DNA from: Virgibacillus oceani | GTDB lineage: Bacteria; Bacillota; Bacilli; Bacillales; Amphibacillaceae | Length of the DNA stretch: 64,000 nt | Reading direction: 5' to 3' | NCBI RefSeq assembly: GCF_014638995.1 | Contig: NZ_BMFR01000003.1 | Coordinates: 186,001 to 250,000 of the forward strand | Shown: positions 17,468-27,341 of the stretch, piece by piece | Layout: the number at the start of each line of letters is the position of its first letter | Position numbering within the stretch: the first letter of the stretch is position 1 | Notes under the pieces: model-generated | The model's database searches: none | Told to the model about the DNA's origin: nothing | The model's input: only the letters and a program-made list of their open reading frames with translations | Translations under genes and position numbers: made by a program

Positions 17468-17791
17468 TTACCACCAAACGATTGTGCTTAATCCTGCCAC
17501 AGCTAATATGGCTGCCCATATACCTCCGTAAATCATAGCCGATGCCATTTCATGTCCTTCATGTTTCATATGCATGAAATAATAAAATTGGAAAGCAACT
17601 TGCACGATTGCCAGAATAAGCAATATTGGAATAACCAGCATTTTATCCATCATTCCAGTTGCCACAACTACGAAAGCGAGAATAGTAAATACAATCATAA
17701 GCGCAAAACTAATTAATTGTTTTTGCATTTCTTCTTTGTTTTTTTTCTTATGAAAAGAATCAATTTTATTGGAACCGGTGTTTTCAGTCAT
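17468..17791 (-). CDS. ctaF: Cytochrome c oxidase subunit IV
   Basis: A 107-residue subunit of the caa3 oxidase with three predicted spans (about residues 25-45, 50-70 and 83-105). The FYYFMHMKHEGHE segment between spans two and three is the family signature of bacterial subunit IVB. Its N-terminus is charged and cytoplasmic. ATG at 17791 follows AAAGGTGG and lies 3 bp past the ctaE stop, so translation is coupled. Confidence 0.92.
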   Translation of the reverse strand: MTENTGSNKIDSFHKKKNKEEMQKQLISFALMIVFTILAFVVVATGMMDKMLVIPILLILAIVQVAFQFYYFMHMKHEGHEMASAMIYGGIWAAILAVAGLSTIVWW

Positions 17792-17794
17792 GGA

Positions 17795-18418
17795 TTAGCC
17801 CACCTTTCCCATTAGATATACTACAGTGAAAATGAACACCCAAACAACGTCAATAAAGTGCCAATATAGACTCCAAATATAAAATTTGGGAGCGTTGTAC
17901 AGATTTAAACCTCTTCGTGCATTGCGGATTAACAATGTAATCATCCAGAATAACCCAAATGTTACGTGTCCTCCATGGAATCCAAGCAATGCATAGAAAG
18001 CAGATCCAAACGCTGATGATCGGAATGTAAATCCATATTCCGTAATATAATGATGAAACTCATAAAGTTCACAGCCAACAAAGCCAAAGCCAAGAATGAT
18101 TGTAATGATAAACCAAAGAGTCATCTTGCCAAAATCATTATTCTTCATGTGATAAATTGCATACACACTTGTTAAAGAACTTGTTAATAATAATATTGTC
18201 ATTACAAATACAAGTTCCAAACCAAATAATTCATTTCCTGCAGGTCCACCTGCAGTCGAATTATGAAGTGCCAGATAAGTTCCAAATAAGCTTGCAAAAA
18301 GAACTGTTTCTCCACCTAGGAAGAACCAAAATCCAATGAACTTATTTTTGCCCTCAAGGGTTGCCTTCTCAGGTTCATGCGGCATTGTTTCTGGATTTAA
18401 GGAATGATCGTGACTCAT
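17795..18418 (-). CDS. ctaE: Cytochrome c oxidase subunit III
   Basis: A 207-residue subunit III with five predicted spans. Hallmarks are FWFFLGGETVLFASLFGTYL near residue 30 (lipid-binding acidic residue), GFHGGHVTFGLFW near 147 and WHFIDVVWVFIF near 186, all standard subunit III motifs. ATG at 18418 overlaps nothing but starts 1 bp after the ctaD stop, with GGGAGG inside the ctaD end, so it is translationally coupled. Confidence 0.96.
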   Translation of the reverse strand: MSHDHSLNPETMPHEPEKATLEGKNKFIGFWFFLGGETVLFASLFGTYLALHNSTAGGPAGNELFGLELVFVMTILLLTSSLTSVYAIYHMKNNDFGKMTLWFIITIILGFGFVGCELYEFHHYITEYGFTFRSSAFGSAFYALLGFHGGHVTFGLFWMITLLIRNARRGLNLYNAPKFYIWSLYWHFIDVVWVFIFTVVYLMGKVG

Positions 18419-18419
18419 A

Positions 18420-20270
18420 TTAGTCAGCCTCCCTTTCTAGTTCTTCTTTTGAAATATGATAACCTAGGTCATCCTTCATTGATCTTACTACCATCGTTCC
18501 TAATGAGAATGCCATACCGCCGATTAGGACTGCCAACCATGCTTTATTGTCTGTTTGATAAATAAAGCCAAATCCTGCTACAAATAGTCCTAATGAGAAT
18601 AAGAATGGCAAGAAAGAATTGTTTGGCATATGAATTTCACCTAATGGTTCCGCTGGTGTCATTTTACCTTTTCCTTCTGACTTCTCAATCCATAATGGAT
18701 CTAGTCCACGAACAAGTGGTGTTTGTTTAAAATTGTAATGTGCCGGCGGAGATGCAGTAGCCCATTCAAGCGTACGTCCATCCCACGGATCTGCCGGTGC
18801 TTTTTCATCCCTTGCAGTAAGAATTACGTTGATAATAAACACAATAACCCCAAATGCCATAAAGAAGGCACCAATTGTACTGATTAAGTTACCTAAATCC
18901 AATCCATCTCCAGAATGGAATACCCAATAGCGGCGAGGCATACCCATTAATCCAAGGAAATGCTGGATAAAGAAAGTTAAATGGAAACCAATGAAAAATG
19001 TCCAGAAAGTTAGTTTACCTAATCCTTCGCGTAAAACTCTGCCAAAGATTTTCGGCCACCAATAATGCAATGCTGCAAAAATACCAAAGATTGTTCCACC
19101 AACAATTACATAGTGGAAGTGGGCAATTACAAAGTACGTATCATGATATTGATAGTCAGCTGCAACAGTTGCTACCATTACACCAGTCATACCGCCAATA
19201 GTAAATGTAGGTATAAACGCAAGTGACCATAGCATTGCTGAGTTTATCGTTATGTTACCGCCCCATAATGTTGCGAGCCAGTTAAAGATCTTAATCCCCG
19301 TTGGAACAGCGATCGCCATTGTTGCAATCGAGAAGATTGAGTTCGCTACAGGACCTAAACCTACTGTAAACATGTGGTGTGCCCATACCATAAATCCTAA
19401 AAATGCGATTAACATTGTTGCAAATACCATTGCGGTATATCCAAATAGTCTTTTCTTTGCAAAAGTAGAAAATACATCACTGAATACACCAAATAAAGGC
19501 AAGATCAAAATATAAACCTCAGGGTGACCAAAAATCCAGAAAATATGTTCCCAGATTATCGTATTACCACCTAACGAAACATCAAAAAATGCAGTACCAA
19601 ACATACGATCAAACATTAATAAGAACAAACCAACTGTTAAAGCTGGGAATGCGAATAAAATTAAAATACTTGCAATAAATGATGCCCAAGTAAATAGTGG
19701 CATACGCATGTAAGTCATACCCGGTGCACGCATATTAACTACTGTCACCAAGAAGTTAATACCACCAATTAATGTTCCGGCACCAGCTATTTGCAGACCC
19801 ATGACATAGAAATCTACCCCATGACCTGGTGAAGTGGTTGATAATGGTGCATATGCAGTCCAACCTGCGTCCGGTGCACCACCCAAAAACCAACTGCAGT
19901 TAAGTAAAATACCACCAAACATAAATAACCAAAAACCTAATGAATTCAAATACGGAAATGCTACGTCACGCGCACCAATTTGCAGTGGAAGCACCGCATT
20001 CATTAATGCAAATATTAAAGGCATAGCCGCTAAGAAAATCATTGTAGTACCATGCATGGTTATCATTTCATTGTACAAACCAGCACTCAAGAAATCGTTG
20101 TCTGGTTTGGCTAATTGAATTCGAATTAACATCGCTTCTATTCCACCGATTAGGAAGAACAATCCGCCGCCAAATAAATACAAATGTGCAATTTTCTTAT
20201 GGTCGACAGTTGTAACGTAATCCCATAACACGGAACCGAAGCCTCTTTTCTGAGTAGCTGCAACACTCAC
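18420..20270 (-). CDS. ctaD: Cytochrome c oxidase subunit I (caa3)
   Basis: Catalytic heme-copper subunit of 616 residues with twelve core spans plus C-terminal extra spans. Heme a ligand region: MHGTTMIFL (His about residue 73). CuB/active-site region: IFGHPEVYILILP with the His-Tyr crosslink residues, then MVWAHHMFTVG for the two further CuB histidines, and HFHYVIVGG for the heme a3 and a ligands. The acidic K-channel and glutamate features fit the A2/B-type quinone- or cytochrome c-linked bacillar oxidases. The start is GTG at 20270, following GGGAGG by seven bases; no better ATG is near. Confidence 0.97.
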   Translation of the reverse strand: MSVAATQKRGFGSVLWDYVTTVDHKKIAHLYLFGGGLFFLIGGIEAMLIRIQLAKPDNDFLSAGLYNEMITMHGTTMIFLAAMPLIFALMNAVLPLQIGARDVAFPYLNSLGFWLFMFGGILLNCSWFLGGAPDAGWTAYAPLSTTSPGHGVDFYVMGLQIAGAGTLIGGINFLVTVVNMRAPGMTYMRMPLFTWASFIASILILFAFPALTVGLFLLMFDRMFGTAFFDVSLGGNTIIWEHIFWIFGHPEVYILILPLFGVFSDVFSTFAKKRLFGYTAMVFATMLIAFLGFMVWAHHMFTVGLGPVANSIFSIATMAIAVPTGIKIFNWLATLWGGNITINSAMLWSLAFIPTFTIGGMTGVMVATVAADYQYHDTYFVIAHFHYVIVGGTIFGIFAALHYWWPKIFGRVLREGLGKLTFWTFFIGFHLTFFIQHFLGLMGMPRRYWVFHSGDGLDLGNLISTIGAFFMAFGVIVFIINVILTARDEKAPADPWDGRTLEWATASPPAHYNFKQTPLVRGLDPLWIEKSEGKGKMTPAEPLGEIHMPNNSFLPFLFSLGLFVAGFGFIYQTDNKAWLAVLIGGMAFSLGTMVVRSMKDDLGYHISKEELEREAD

Positions 20271-20329
20271 TACTTTAACCTCCCTTATACATCTTCCATC
20301 CCAAAATAATTATGTTATATATTTAAAAA

Positions 20330-21382
20330 TTAATTTCCAGCGCTTTCAGAAGTAATCTCTGAAGGCTGTAATTGTAATAAGTAATCAGCAATTTTATTTG
20401 CCTCTTCTTTGGATACAGTTGGGTAATTACCAGTCATTTTGTTACCTGGTTTAATTGACTCTGGATCCATAATCCACTGAACAATATTATCTTTCGTATG
20501 TTCTTTAATACCAGCTACTTGTGTGCGGTCACCGAAGTTAGTTAAGTTTGGACCAACTTGAATTGGGGATGACCCAATAGCATGGCAGCCCATACAATTT
20601 TTTTCCTGGAATAATTCTTGTCCTTGCTGTGCAGTTTCACCCTCAGCAACAGCTTTAGGATCTACACTTTGCATGTCAGATACCCATTGTTCAAATTCCT
20701 CTGGGCTGACTGCAATTACTTTAAAGTCCATCAAAGAATGTGAAGGGCCGCATAACTCTGCACATTTACCCCAGTATACTCCCTCTTCATATGCTTCAAT
20801 GTACATCGTATTTTCATTTTCGGGGTTTACATCCATTTTACCTGAAATTGCTGGTACCCAAAATGAATGAATGACATCAGAAGATTTCATGTTAAGATAC
20901 ACTTTTTCCCCTGTTGGTATATACAAATCCTGACTAGTTTGTATTTCTTGACCATTGTAATTAAAGTGCCACCAATATTGGTTACCTGTAACATCCACAT
21001 TTAATGCCTTTTTTGAGCCTTCTGTATCAGCTAAATCAAACGTAGCAATCGTTGTTGGAACAGCAATGATAATTAGCAAAATAATTGGAATAACTGTCCA
21101 AATAGTTTCAAGTGTTTTATTCCCTTCAACCTGTTTTGGAATAAAATCCTCTTTTCCTTTCTTTTTACGGAAACGGACCAGCACAGTTACATACAAAATC
21201 ATTACGATAAGCAGTACAAACAACATAACTACTGTTGATAAGATAATTAGGTCAAGTGATTTTTCTGCACCATATCCTTTAGGTATTAATGCAGTTAAAT
21301 TTTCCCTACCACATCCCGACAGAACGAGCGCAATCGAGCCTAACAGTGTTAAAACCCGAAGTTTTCCCATCCAACCTTTCAT
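20330..21382 (-). CDS. ctaC: Cytochrome c oxidase subunit II with fused cytochrome c
   Basis: A 350-residue lipoprotein subunit of caa3. The signal peptide ends in lipobox LSGC (Cys about 24). Two spans follow (about 45-70 and 90-115). The CuA cupredoxin domain has HSFWVPAISGKMD and the ligand set CAELCGPSHSLMDF. The C-terminal 90 residues are a cytochrome c domain with CMGCH (heme attachment) and a methionine ligand in the GNKMTGNYP loop. This fused domain defines a caa3 rather than aa3 oxidase. ATG at 21382 follows GAGAGG. Confidence 0.97.
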   Translation of the reverse strand: MKGWMGKLRVLTLLGSIALVLSGCGRENLTALIPKGYGAEKSLDLIILSTVVMLFVLLIVMILYVTVLVRFRKKKGKEDFIPKQVEGNKTLETIWTVIPIILLIIIAVPTTIATFDLADTEGSKKALNVDVTGNQYWWHFNYNGQEIQTSQDLYIPTGEKVYLNMKSSDVIHSFWVPAISGKMDVNPENENTMYIEAYEEGVYWGKCAELCGPSHSLMDFKVIAVSPEEFEQWVSDMQSVDPKAVAEGETAQQGQELFQEKNCMGCHAIGSSPIQVGPNLTNFGDRTQVAGIKEHTKDNIVQWIMDPESIKPGNKMTGNYPTVSKEEANKIADYLLQLQPSEITSESAGN

Positions 21383-21460
21383 GTAATCATACCTCTCTTT
21401 CTCTTTTGTTTCTTCCTTATATTTGTTTTACTTAAGGACAATTACAAAATTCCATTTTCA

Positions 21461-22399
21461 TTATAGGGGGAACTCAAATGTTACCATAACCATCAAGATA
21501 CACATAATGGTTAAATAATTTAATGAATAGATAAACATTAGATTTGCCCATTTAAGATCATTTTTCATAAAAAATCCACCAACACCCAAAGCAAGCCATC
21601 CAACATTAAGCAATGTTGCTATCACAACAAAAGTCGTGCCTAATGATACTAAATAAAATGGTAATGGCAACAAACATGCCGTATATACAACTATTTGGCG
21701 TTTTGTAAATGCAAATCCATGAACAACAGGAAGCATTGGGATACCAGCTGCTTTATATTCTTCGCTTTTTTTCATAGCCAATGCAAGAAAATGCGGTGTT
21801 TGCCATATAAACATTATGAGAAAAAACACAATAGCTGCCATATGTAAATCAGGGTCAATGGCTGCCCATCCAATTAACGGAGGCACTGCACCAGAAAAAC
21901 TTCCTACAACAGTATTCAAGGTATATTTACGCTTAGTCCACATCGTATATAAAACAACATATGTAAACCAACCTAAAAAACCAATAACAGCAGCTTCAAT
22001 GGTTGTTAGAAGTAAAAGTATGAGTCCAACACCCGTTGCCGCTATTCCTAATAGAAGTACTTGGTTTAAGGGTATGGATCCTGTAACTGTTGGCCGTTTT
22101 TTTGTACGCGTCATTACTGGGTCAATATCTGCATCATACCAGTTATTCAGAATACATCCGCCGGCAATTACCAGACCACTTCCGGCCATTGTTAGCAAAA
22201 AGGTACCCCAGTTTGCTATAAATGAAGCATCTGTGAAATATAGTGCTAACCAGAAGCCAGCAAATGTTGTGATTAAATTTGAATTAACGATACCAATTTT
22301 TATTAATGATTTCAGATCGCTAACTAATGTGGTGCCAATTTTCTCAGATGCTGCAACATTACCGATCACTTGTGTGGAAGTTGTTTCCACCTTATTCAT
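21461..22399 (-). CDS. ctaB: Protoheme IX farnesyltransferase (heme O synthase)
   Basis: Attaches a farnesyl group to heme B to make heme O. UbiA-family membrane prenyltransferase of 312 residues with nine predicted spans. The Asp-rich prenyl-diphosphate motif is [19 protein letters not shown] (about residues 86-104), and the second conserved region contains [20 protein letters not shown] (about 155). ATG at 22399 follows GGGGGA. First gene of the ctaBCDEF-(G)-M run, divergent from ctaA, the same arrangement as in B. subtilis. Confidence 0.95.
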   Translation of the reverse strand: MNKVETTSTQVIGNVAASEKIGTTLVSDLKSLIKIGIVNSNLITTFAGFWLALYFTDASFIANWGTFLLTMAGSGLVIAGGCILNNWYDADIDPVMTRTKKRPTVTGSIPLNQVLLLGIAATGVGLILLLLTTIEAAVIGFLGWFTYVVLYTMWTKRKYTLNTVVGSFSGAVPPLIGWAAIDPDLHMAAIVFFLIMFIWQTPHFLALAMKKSEEYKAAGIPMLPVVHGFAFTKRQIVVYTACLLPLPFYLVSLGTTFVVIATLLNVGWLALGVGGFFMKNDLKWANLMFIYSLNYLTIMCILMVMVTFEFPL

Positions 22400-22900
22400 G
22401 TCATTATCCCCCCTTCAAATCCCCAACAAAAAGGCACACAATAAAAGAGCATACTAGAAAACAGCAACTTACTATTACTATTCCCAAAAGTATCCTGTCT
22501 ATAATCCTAATTGTATCATGGAATTGTATTACATTCTATTAACCACATAGTGTTATTTTACATTTTTTTAGCATCTATTAAATGTGACAAATTTGTGAAA
22601 TTGAGACTAAAAATAAAATAAAAGGCATTATAGCCTTCCATTGTAAAACAAAGATATGTAGTTAAACCCATTATAATGGGCACAATGGTGGAAAGCTTAT
22701 CAAATATCCCCTACATTATTTCTAGCAAACAACGCACCACTTTGCAAGGGTTTTTTATTTTTTTATAGTGAAAATAGTAATAAATAATGATAAGATGACA
22801 ATTGTGTGATTTTCACATTGTTTGTATTGCCCTCTATTAGAAAAAAGTATTACTATAAAGCTATTGTATATATTTATTTGCATAAAAGTGAGGCCTTATT
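22400..22900. promoter_or_regulatory. ctaB-ctaA divergent control region
   Basis: No gene. Features seen: TGTGACAA followed by TTTGTGAAA (22592-22600), which matches my memory of the ResD-binding consensus; a perfect 14-bp palindrome CCCATTATAATGGG (22667-22680); a hairpin AAGGC/GCCTT at 22622-22637; a possible sigma-A promoter for ctaA (TTGCAA 22742-22747, 16 bp, TATAGT 22764-22769); and an imperfect dyad TGTGATTTTCACA at about 22805-22817. In B. subtilis ResD controls ctaA/ctaB. Function of these sites is inferred. Confidence 0.45.
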
Positions 22901-23857
22901 ATGATCAAAATATTAAAATGGCTATCAGTTGTAGCTGCAATTGGCATGGTTTTTGTTTTAATTGGAGGTGCACTCGTTACCAAGACAGATTCTGGTGCTG
23001 GATGCGGAGCAAGCTGGCCATTATGCCACGGGAAATTTGTACCGTTACCATCCGATATAACACCTGAACTTGTCATCGAATTAAGTCATCGACTCGTCTC
23101 TGGAATAATGGGAATTGTCGTTTTAGCTTTATCATTTTTATCCTGGAAGCACCTTGGGCATATTCGTGAAATGAAATTCCTATCCTTTTTATCTGCATTC
23201 TTTTTAATTTTGCAAGCTTTAATAGGAGCAGCGGCTGTTAAATGGGGGCAGTCTGATTTTGTTCTTGCTACCCATTTCGGTATTTCGTTGATATCGTTTG
23301 TTGCAGTCTTCCTGCTAATGCTATTAATTTTTGAAATAGATAAGAAATTCGATGCTACGTCATTAACAATTCAAAAGAAGCACCGCATTGAAATATATGC
23401 CTTAGCTATTTATACATTAATTGTTGTCTACACAGGTGCATACGTTCGCCACGCAAATGCAAGTATGGTTTGTGCTGACTGGCCATTTTGTACGAATGAA
23501 TCGCCATTCTCGTTTTCAACATTCAGATTCGACCAATGGGTACAAATGGGACATCGTTTAGCGGCGGGAATTCTTTTTCTCTGGACTATCATATTTTTTA
23601 TAAAAGTCATGAAAAACTATGCTGCAAATAGGGTAATGTTCTGGGGATGGATAACAACTTTAACACTAATAATTTTACAGGTTTTCTTTGGTGCTATGAT
23701 CATATTTTCCATGTTGAATCTTGGTATTGCATTGCTGCATGCATTAGTAATATCCTGCTATTTCGCCATGTTAAGTTATTTCATTTTACTATCTTCAAGA
23801 AGTGCTAAATACGAAAAACAATTAATCAATTTAAATAAGAATGCTAATTCAAAATAA
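22901..23857 (+). CDS. ctaA: Heme A synthase, CtaA type
   Basis: Oxidises heme O to heme A in the membrane. The 318-residue protein has eight predicted spans in two four-helix halves. Heme-ligand histidines appear in LSHRLVSG (about residue 62), ATHFGIS (about 124), MGHRLAAG and ALLHALVIS. The two external loops each carry a cysteine pair, C35/C42 (CGASWPLC) and C191/C197 (CADWPFC); these positions match the B. subtilis enzyme, where the first pair forms a functional disulfide. Start is ATG at 22901. It is divergent from ctaB. Confidence 0.96.
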   Translation: MIKILKWLSVVAAIGMVFVLIGGALVTKTDSGAGCGASWPLCHGKFVPLPSDITPELVIELSHRLVSGIMGIVVLALSFLSWKHLGHIREMKFLSFLSAFFLILQALIGAAAVKWGQSDFVLATHFGISLISFVAVFLLMLLIFEIDKKFDATSLTIQKKHRIEIYALAIYTLIVVYTGAYVRHANASMVCADWPFCTNESPFSFSTFRFDQWVQMGHRLAAGILFLWTIIFFIKVMKNYAANRVMFWGWITTLTLIILQVFFGAMIIFSMLNLGIALLHALVISCYFAMLSYFILLSSRSAKYEKQLINLNKNANSK

Positions 23858-23897
23858 AAAGCAGGCAGCCGGACATTTCCGCTCCCTGCTTTTTATT
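23856..23897. terminator. Bidirectional terminator between ctaA and pyc
   Basis: Stem AAAAAGCAGG (23856-23865) / CCTGCTTTTT (23885-23894) with T-runs on both strands, between the convergent stops of ctaA and pyc. Confidence 0.85.
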
Positions 23898-26800
23898 TTA
23901 TTCAAATTCAATAAGTAAATCGTTTACTGCTAATGCGTCTCCGTTTTTAACGTAAATTTCTTTTATAACACCTGAAAAAGGAGCTTGTACCGTTGTTTCC
24001 ATTTTCATTGCCTCGTTAATAAGCAAATAATCACCTTTATTTACTTTATCACCTTTTTCGCATAACACTTTTACAACAGTACCAGGCATTGTCGCCCCGA
24101 TGTGTTTTTCGTTGCCTTTATCCACTTTTGGCCTGGTAACTATTTGTGATTTTACACTTTCATCTTTAATAACCACTTCCCTGGATTGACCATTTAATTC
24201 AAAGTAGATGACTCGTGTACCGTCAGATCTTGCTTCAGAAACAGAAACCAGTTTTACGATTAATGTTTTCCCTTGCTCGATTTCAACCTCGATTTCCTCA
24301 CCCAGCTTCATTCCATAGAAAAATGTTGGTGTGTCAAGAACAGACATATCACCATATGTTTCATAGAATTTATGGTAATCCATATACACCTTAGGATATA
24401 AGGCATACGAGATCATATCAAAACTTGTTACAGGTCTGTCCAGCGATTTATACAGTTGTTCCTTTAGCTGAATAAAATCAATCGGGTCCAGCAGTTCACC
24501 TGGCCGTACATTAATTGGTTTCTTTCCTTTTAGAATAATCCGTTGCAATTCTTGCGGGAAACCTTGATACGGCTGACCAATATAACCTTGAGCAAATTCT
24601 ATTACAGAATCAGGAAAATCAATTGATTCTCCCCGTTCATAAATATCATCCTCAGTTAAATTATTCTGAACCATAAACAATGTCATATCACCTACTACTT
24701 TAGATGATGGTGTAACCTTAATTAAATCCCCAAACATATCATTTACTTGACGAAACATTGTTTTCACTTCATTCCAGCGTTCTTCTAATCCAACTGCTTT
24801 TGCCTGCTGCTTTAAATTACTGTATTGTCCCCCAGGCATTTCATGAAAGTAAATTTCTGTATGCGGTGATTTCATGCCGCTTTCAAAGTCTTGATAATAG
24901 CCGCGGACATCTTCCCAGTAATAGGACAACTTTTCAAATGATCCGACATTTACTTTTGGCTGGCGTTTTGTACCTTCTAATGCATGATATAGTGTTTGGG
25001 CGCTTGGCTGTGATGTTAAGCCTGACATTGGCCCGCATGCTACATCTACCGCATCAACACCAGCATCAATTGCCCGGGCATACATATGAATACCATTTCC
25101 GCTCGTATCGTGCGTGTGAAGATGAACCGGCAGATCAATTGATTCTTTTAATGTTGAAATTAGCTGATATGCAGCTTCTGGTTTGAGCAGTCCAGCCATA
25201 TCCTTAATACCTAAAATATGTGCCCCGGACTGTTCAAGCTCTTTAGCTAAATTCTTATAGTAATTTAAATCATATTTTGTACGGCCAGTGTCTAATATGT
25301 CGCCTGTATAGCACATAGATGCTTCGGCAATTTTATTATTGTCCCTAACGGCTTGAATCGCAGGTGTCATCCCCTCTAACCAATTTAAGCTATCAAAAAT
25401 GCGAAATACATCTATTCCAGCAGTCGCACTTTTTTCGACGAATTCTTTTATTAGGTTATCTGGATAGTTCTTATACCCGACAGCGTTGCTGGCACGCAGA
25501 AGCATCTGGAACAGAACATTCGGAATTTTTTCTCTAAGCTTTAACAATCGTTCCCAAGGATCTTCCTTTAGAAAACGGTAAGAAACGTCAAATGTCGCTC
25601 CTCCCCACATCTCTACTGAAAATAATTCGGGTAATAAGCGTGCAGTAGGTTCAGCGATCTGCAGTAAATCCTTTGAGCGCACTCTTGTCGCAAGCAGCGA
25701 TTGATGAGCATCACGGAAGGTTGTATCTGTAAGCTTTACATCCGTTTCTTCCTTTAGCCATTTTGCTAATCCCTCAGGGCCACGCTCGTCTAAAATTTGC
25801 TTGGTACCTTCTGGGAATTTTTGAACCTGATTAACTTTTGGAATCCTTGGATTTAAGAAAATTGGTTTTTCCTTTTTTGTCATTCCTTCAAAACCATTCA
25901 CCGTTGTATTTCCAATATACGTAAGCATTTTTGTTCCTCGGTCCTTGCGTTTTGGAAAAACAAATAGTTCTGGTGACTTGTCGATAAACGTTGTGTTATA
26001 TTCGCCAGATAAAAATTGCTTATGCAGAATAACATTCTCTAAAAATGGAATATTTGTTTTTATACCGCGAATACGGAATTCTTTTAAATTTCGGACCATC
26101 TTATTTGCAGCTTGCTCAAACGTTAGTGCCCATGTTGACACCTTAACAAGCAATGAATCATAATGCGGCGATATAACAGCGCCTTGGAATCCGTTACCAG
26201 CATCAAGCCTCACTCCAAAACCGCCACCCGTACGGTACGCCATGATTTTACCTGTATCAGGCATGAAATTATTTAGCGGATCTTCTGTTGTAACACGAGA
26301 TTGAATAGCAAATCCGTTTGTTGCTATATTATCCTGATCTGGAATCCCTATCGATTCAGCATGTATAGATTGTCCCTCAGCCACCTTTATTTGTGTTTGT
26401 ACAATATCAATTCCTGTTACCAGCTCTGTTATGGTGTGTTCTACTTGGACACGCGGATTTACTTCAATGAAATAAAAGTCGTTTCCAGTTACCAGAAATT
26501 CTACAGTACCGGCATTTAGATAGTTTACTTTTTGCATCAGTTTTACTGCCGCGTCACAGATTTTTAATCTTAATCCATCTGGCAATGCTACACTTGGTGC
26601 TACCTCTACTACCTTCTGATGCCTTCTTTGAACAGAACAGTCCCTTTCAAATAAATGCACAATATTTCCATGCTGATCACCAATTATTTGTACCTCAATA
26701 TGTTTCGGGTTTTCGATAAGTTTCTCGACATATACCTCATCATTTCCAAATGCTGCTTTTGCTTCCGATTTAGCCCGGTCATACGCTTCTCCTAGCCCAT

Positions 26801-27341
26801 TGGCATTACGAACAATCCGCATTCCCCGGCCACCGCCGCCAAGCGATGCTTTAATAATAATCGGAAAGCCAAATTCCTCACCAAATCCCTCTATTTCTTC
26901 AATTGAAGATACAGGACCATCACTTCCAGGGATTACAGGCAATCCAGCATTTACCGCCTGTGTCCTAGCTTTCACCTTATCACCAAACATGTCCAGATGC
27001 TTACTGCTTGGCCCTATAAATATAATCCCCTCTTCTTCACATCGTTTAGCAAAGTGAATATTTTCCGATAAGAACCCATATCCGGGATGAATAGCATCAA
27101 CATCCACCTTTTTAGCAACTTCAATGATACCCTCAATATCTAAGTAAGCATCAATTGGTTTCTTTCCTTCACCAACTAGATAGGATTCATCCGCTTTATA
27201 CCGATGATAGGAACCTGTATCTTCCTTGGAATATACAGCAACCGTACGTATATTTAATTCCGTACAAGCACGAAAAACCCGAATTGCAATTTCCCCGCGA
27301 TTAGCGACTAAAACTTTTTGAATTTGATTTATACTAGCCAT
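23898..27341 (-). CDS. pyc: Pyruvate carboxylase
   Basis: Biotin-dependent carboxylation of pyruvate to oxaloacetate, the anaplerotic route. 1147 residues in the usual order: biotin carboxylase domain (1-450; ATP-grasp loop ASLGGGGRGMRIV near 166, PRVQVEHTITE near 295), carboxyltransferase domain (about 530-800; TFRDAHQSLLATR, LHTHDTSGNG), and a C-terminal biotinyl domain with EAMKMETTV, whose lysine carries biotin. ATG at 27341 follows GAGGAGG. The start lies 13 bp inside the end of ftsW, an overlap also known in related genomes. No interruption seen. Confidence 0.97.
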   Translation of the reverse strand: MASINQIQKVLVANRGEIAIRVFRACTELNIRTVAVYSKEDTGSYHRYKADESYLVGEGKKPIDAYLDIEGIIEVAKKVDVDAIHPGYGFLSENIHFAKRCEEEGIIFIGPSSKHLDMFGDKVKARTQAVNAGLPVIPGSDGPVSSIEEIEGFGEEFGFPIIIKASLGGGGRGMRIVRNANGLGEAYDRAKSEAKAAFGNDEVYVEKLIENPKHIEVQIIGDQHGNIVHLFERDCSVQRRHQKVVEVAPSVALPDGLRLKICDAAVKLMQKVNYLNAGTVEFLVTGNDFYFIEVNPRVQVEHTITELVTGIDIVQTQIKVAEGQSIHAESIGIPDQDNIATNGFAIQSRVTTEDPLNNFMPDTGKIMAYRTGGGFGVRLDAGNGFQGAVISPHYDSLLVKVSTWALTFEQAANKMVRNLKEFRIRGIKTNIPFLENVILHKQFLSGEYNTTFIDKSPELFVFPKRKDRGTKMLTYIGNTTVNGFEGMTKKEKPIFLNPRIPKVNQVQKFPEGTKQILDERGPEGLAKWLKEETDVKLTDTTFRDAHQSLLATRVRSKDLLQIAEPTARLLPELFSVEMWGGATFDVSYRFLKEDPWERLLKLREKIPNVLFQMLLRASNAVGYKNYPDNLIKEFVEKSATAGIDVFRIFDSLNWLEGMTPAIQAVRDNNKIAEASMCYTGDILDTGRTKYDLNYYKNLAKELEQSGAHILGIKDMAGLLKPEAAYQLISTLKESIDLPVHLHTHDTSGNGIHMYARAIDAGVDAVDVACGPMSGLTSQPSAQTLYHALEGTKRQPKVNVGSFEKLSYYWEDVRGYYQDFESGMKSPHTEIYFHEMPGGQYSNLKQQAKAVGLEERWNEVKTMFRQVNDMFGDLIKVTPSSKVVGDMTLFMVQNNLTEDDIYERGESIDFPDSVIEFAQGYIGQPYQGFPQELQRIILKGKKPINVRPGELLDPIDFIQLKEQLYKSLDRPVTSFDMISYALYPKVYMDYHKFYETYGDMSVLDTPTFFYGMKLGEEIEVEIEQGKTLIVKLVSVSEARSDGTRVIYFELNGQSREVVIKDESVKSQIVTRPKVDKGNEKHIGATMPGTVVKVLCEKGDKVNKGDYLLINEAMKMETTVQAPFSGVIKEIYVKNGDALAVNDLLIEFE

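Noticed and set aside
21816-22457. 213-residue frame antisense to ctaB
   Set aside because: Mirror of the UbiA-family gene, which has its motifs in the sense frame.
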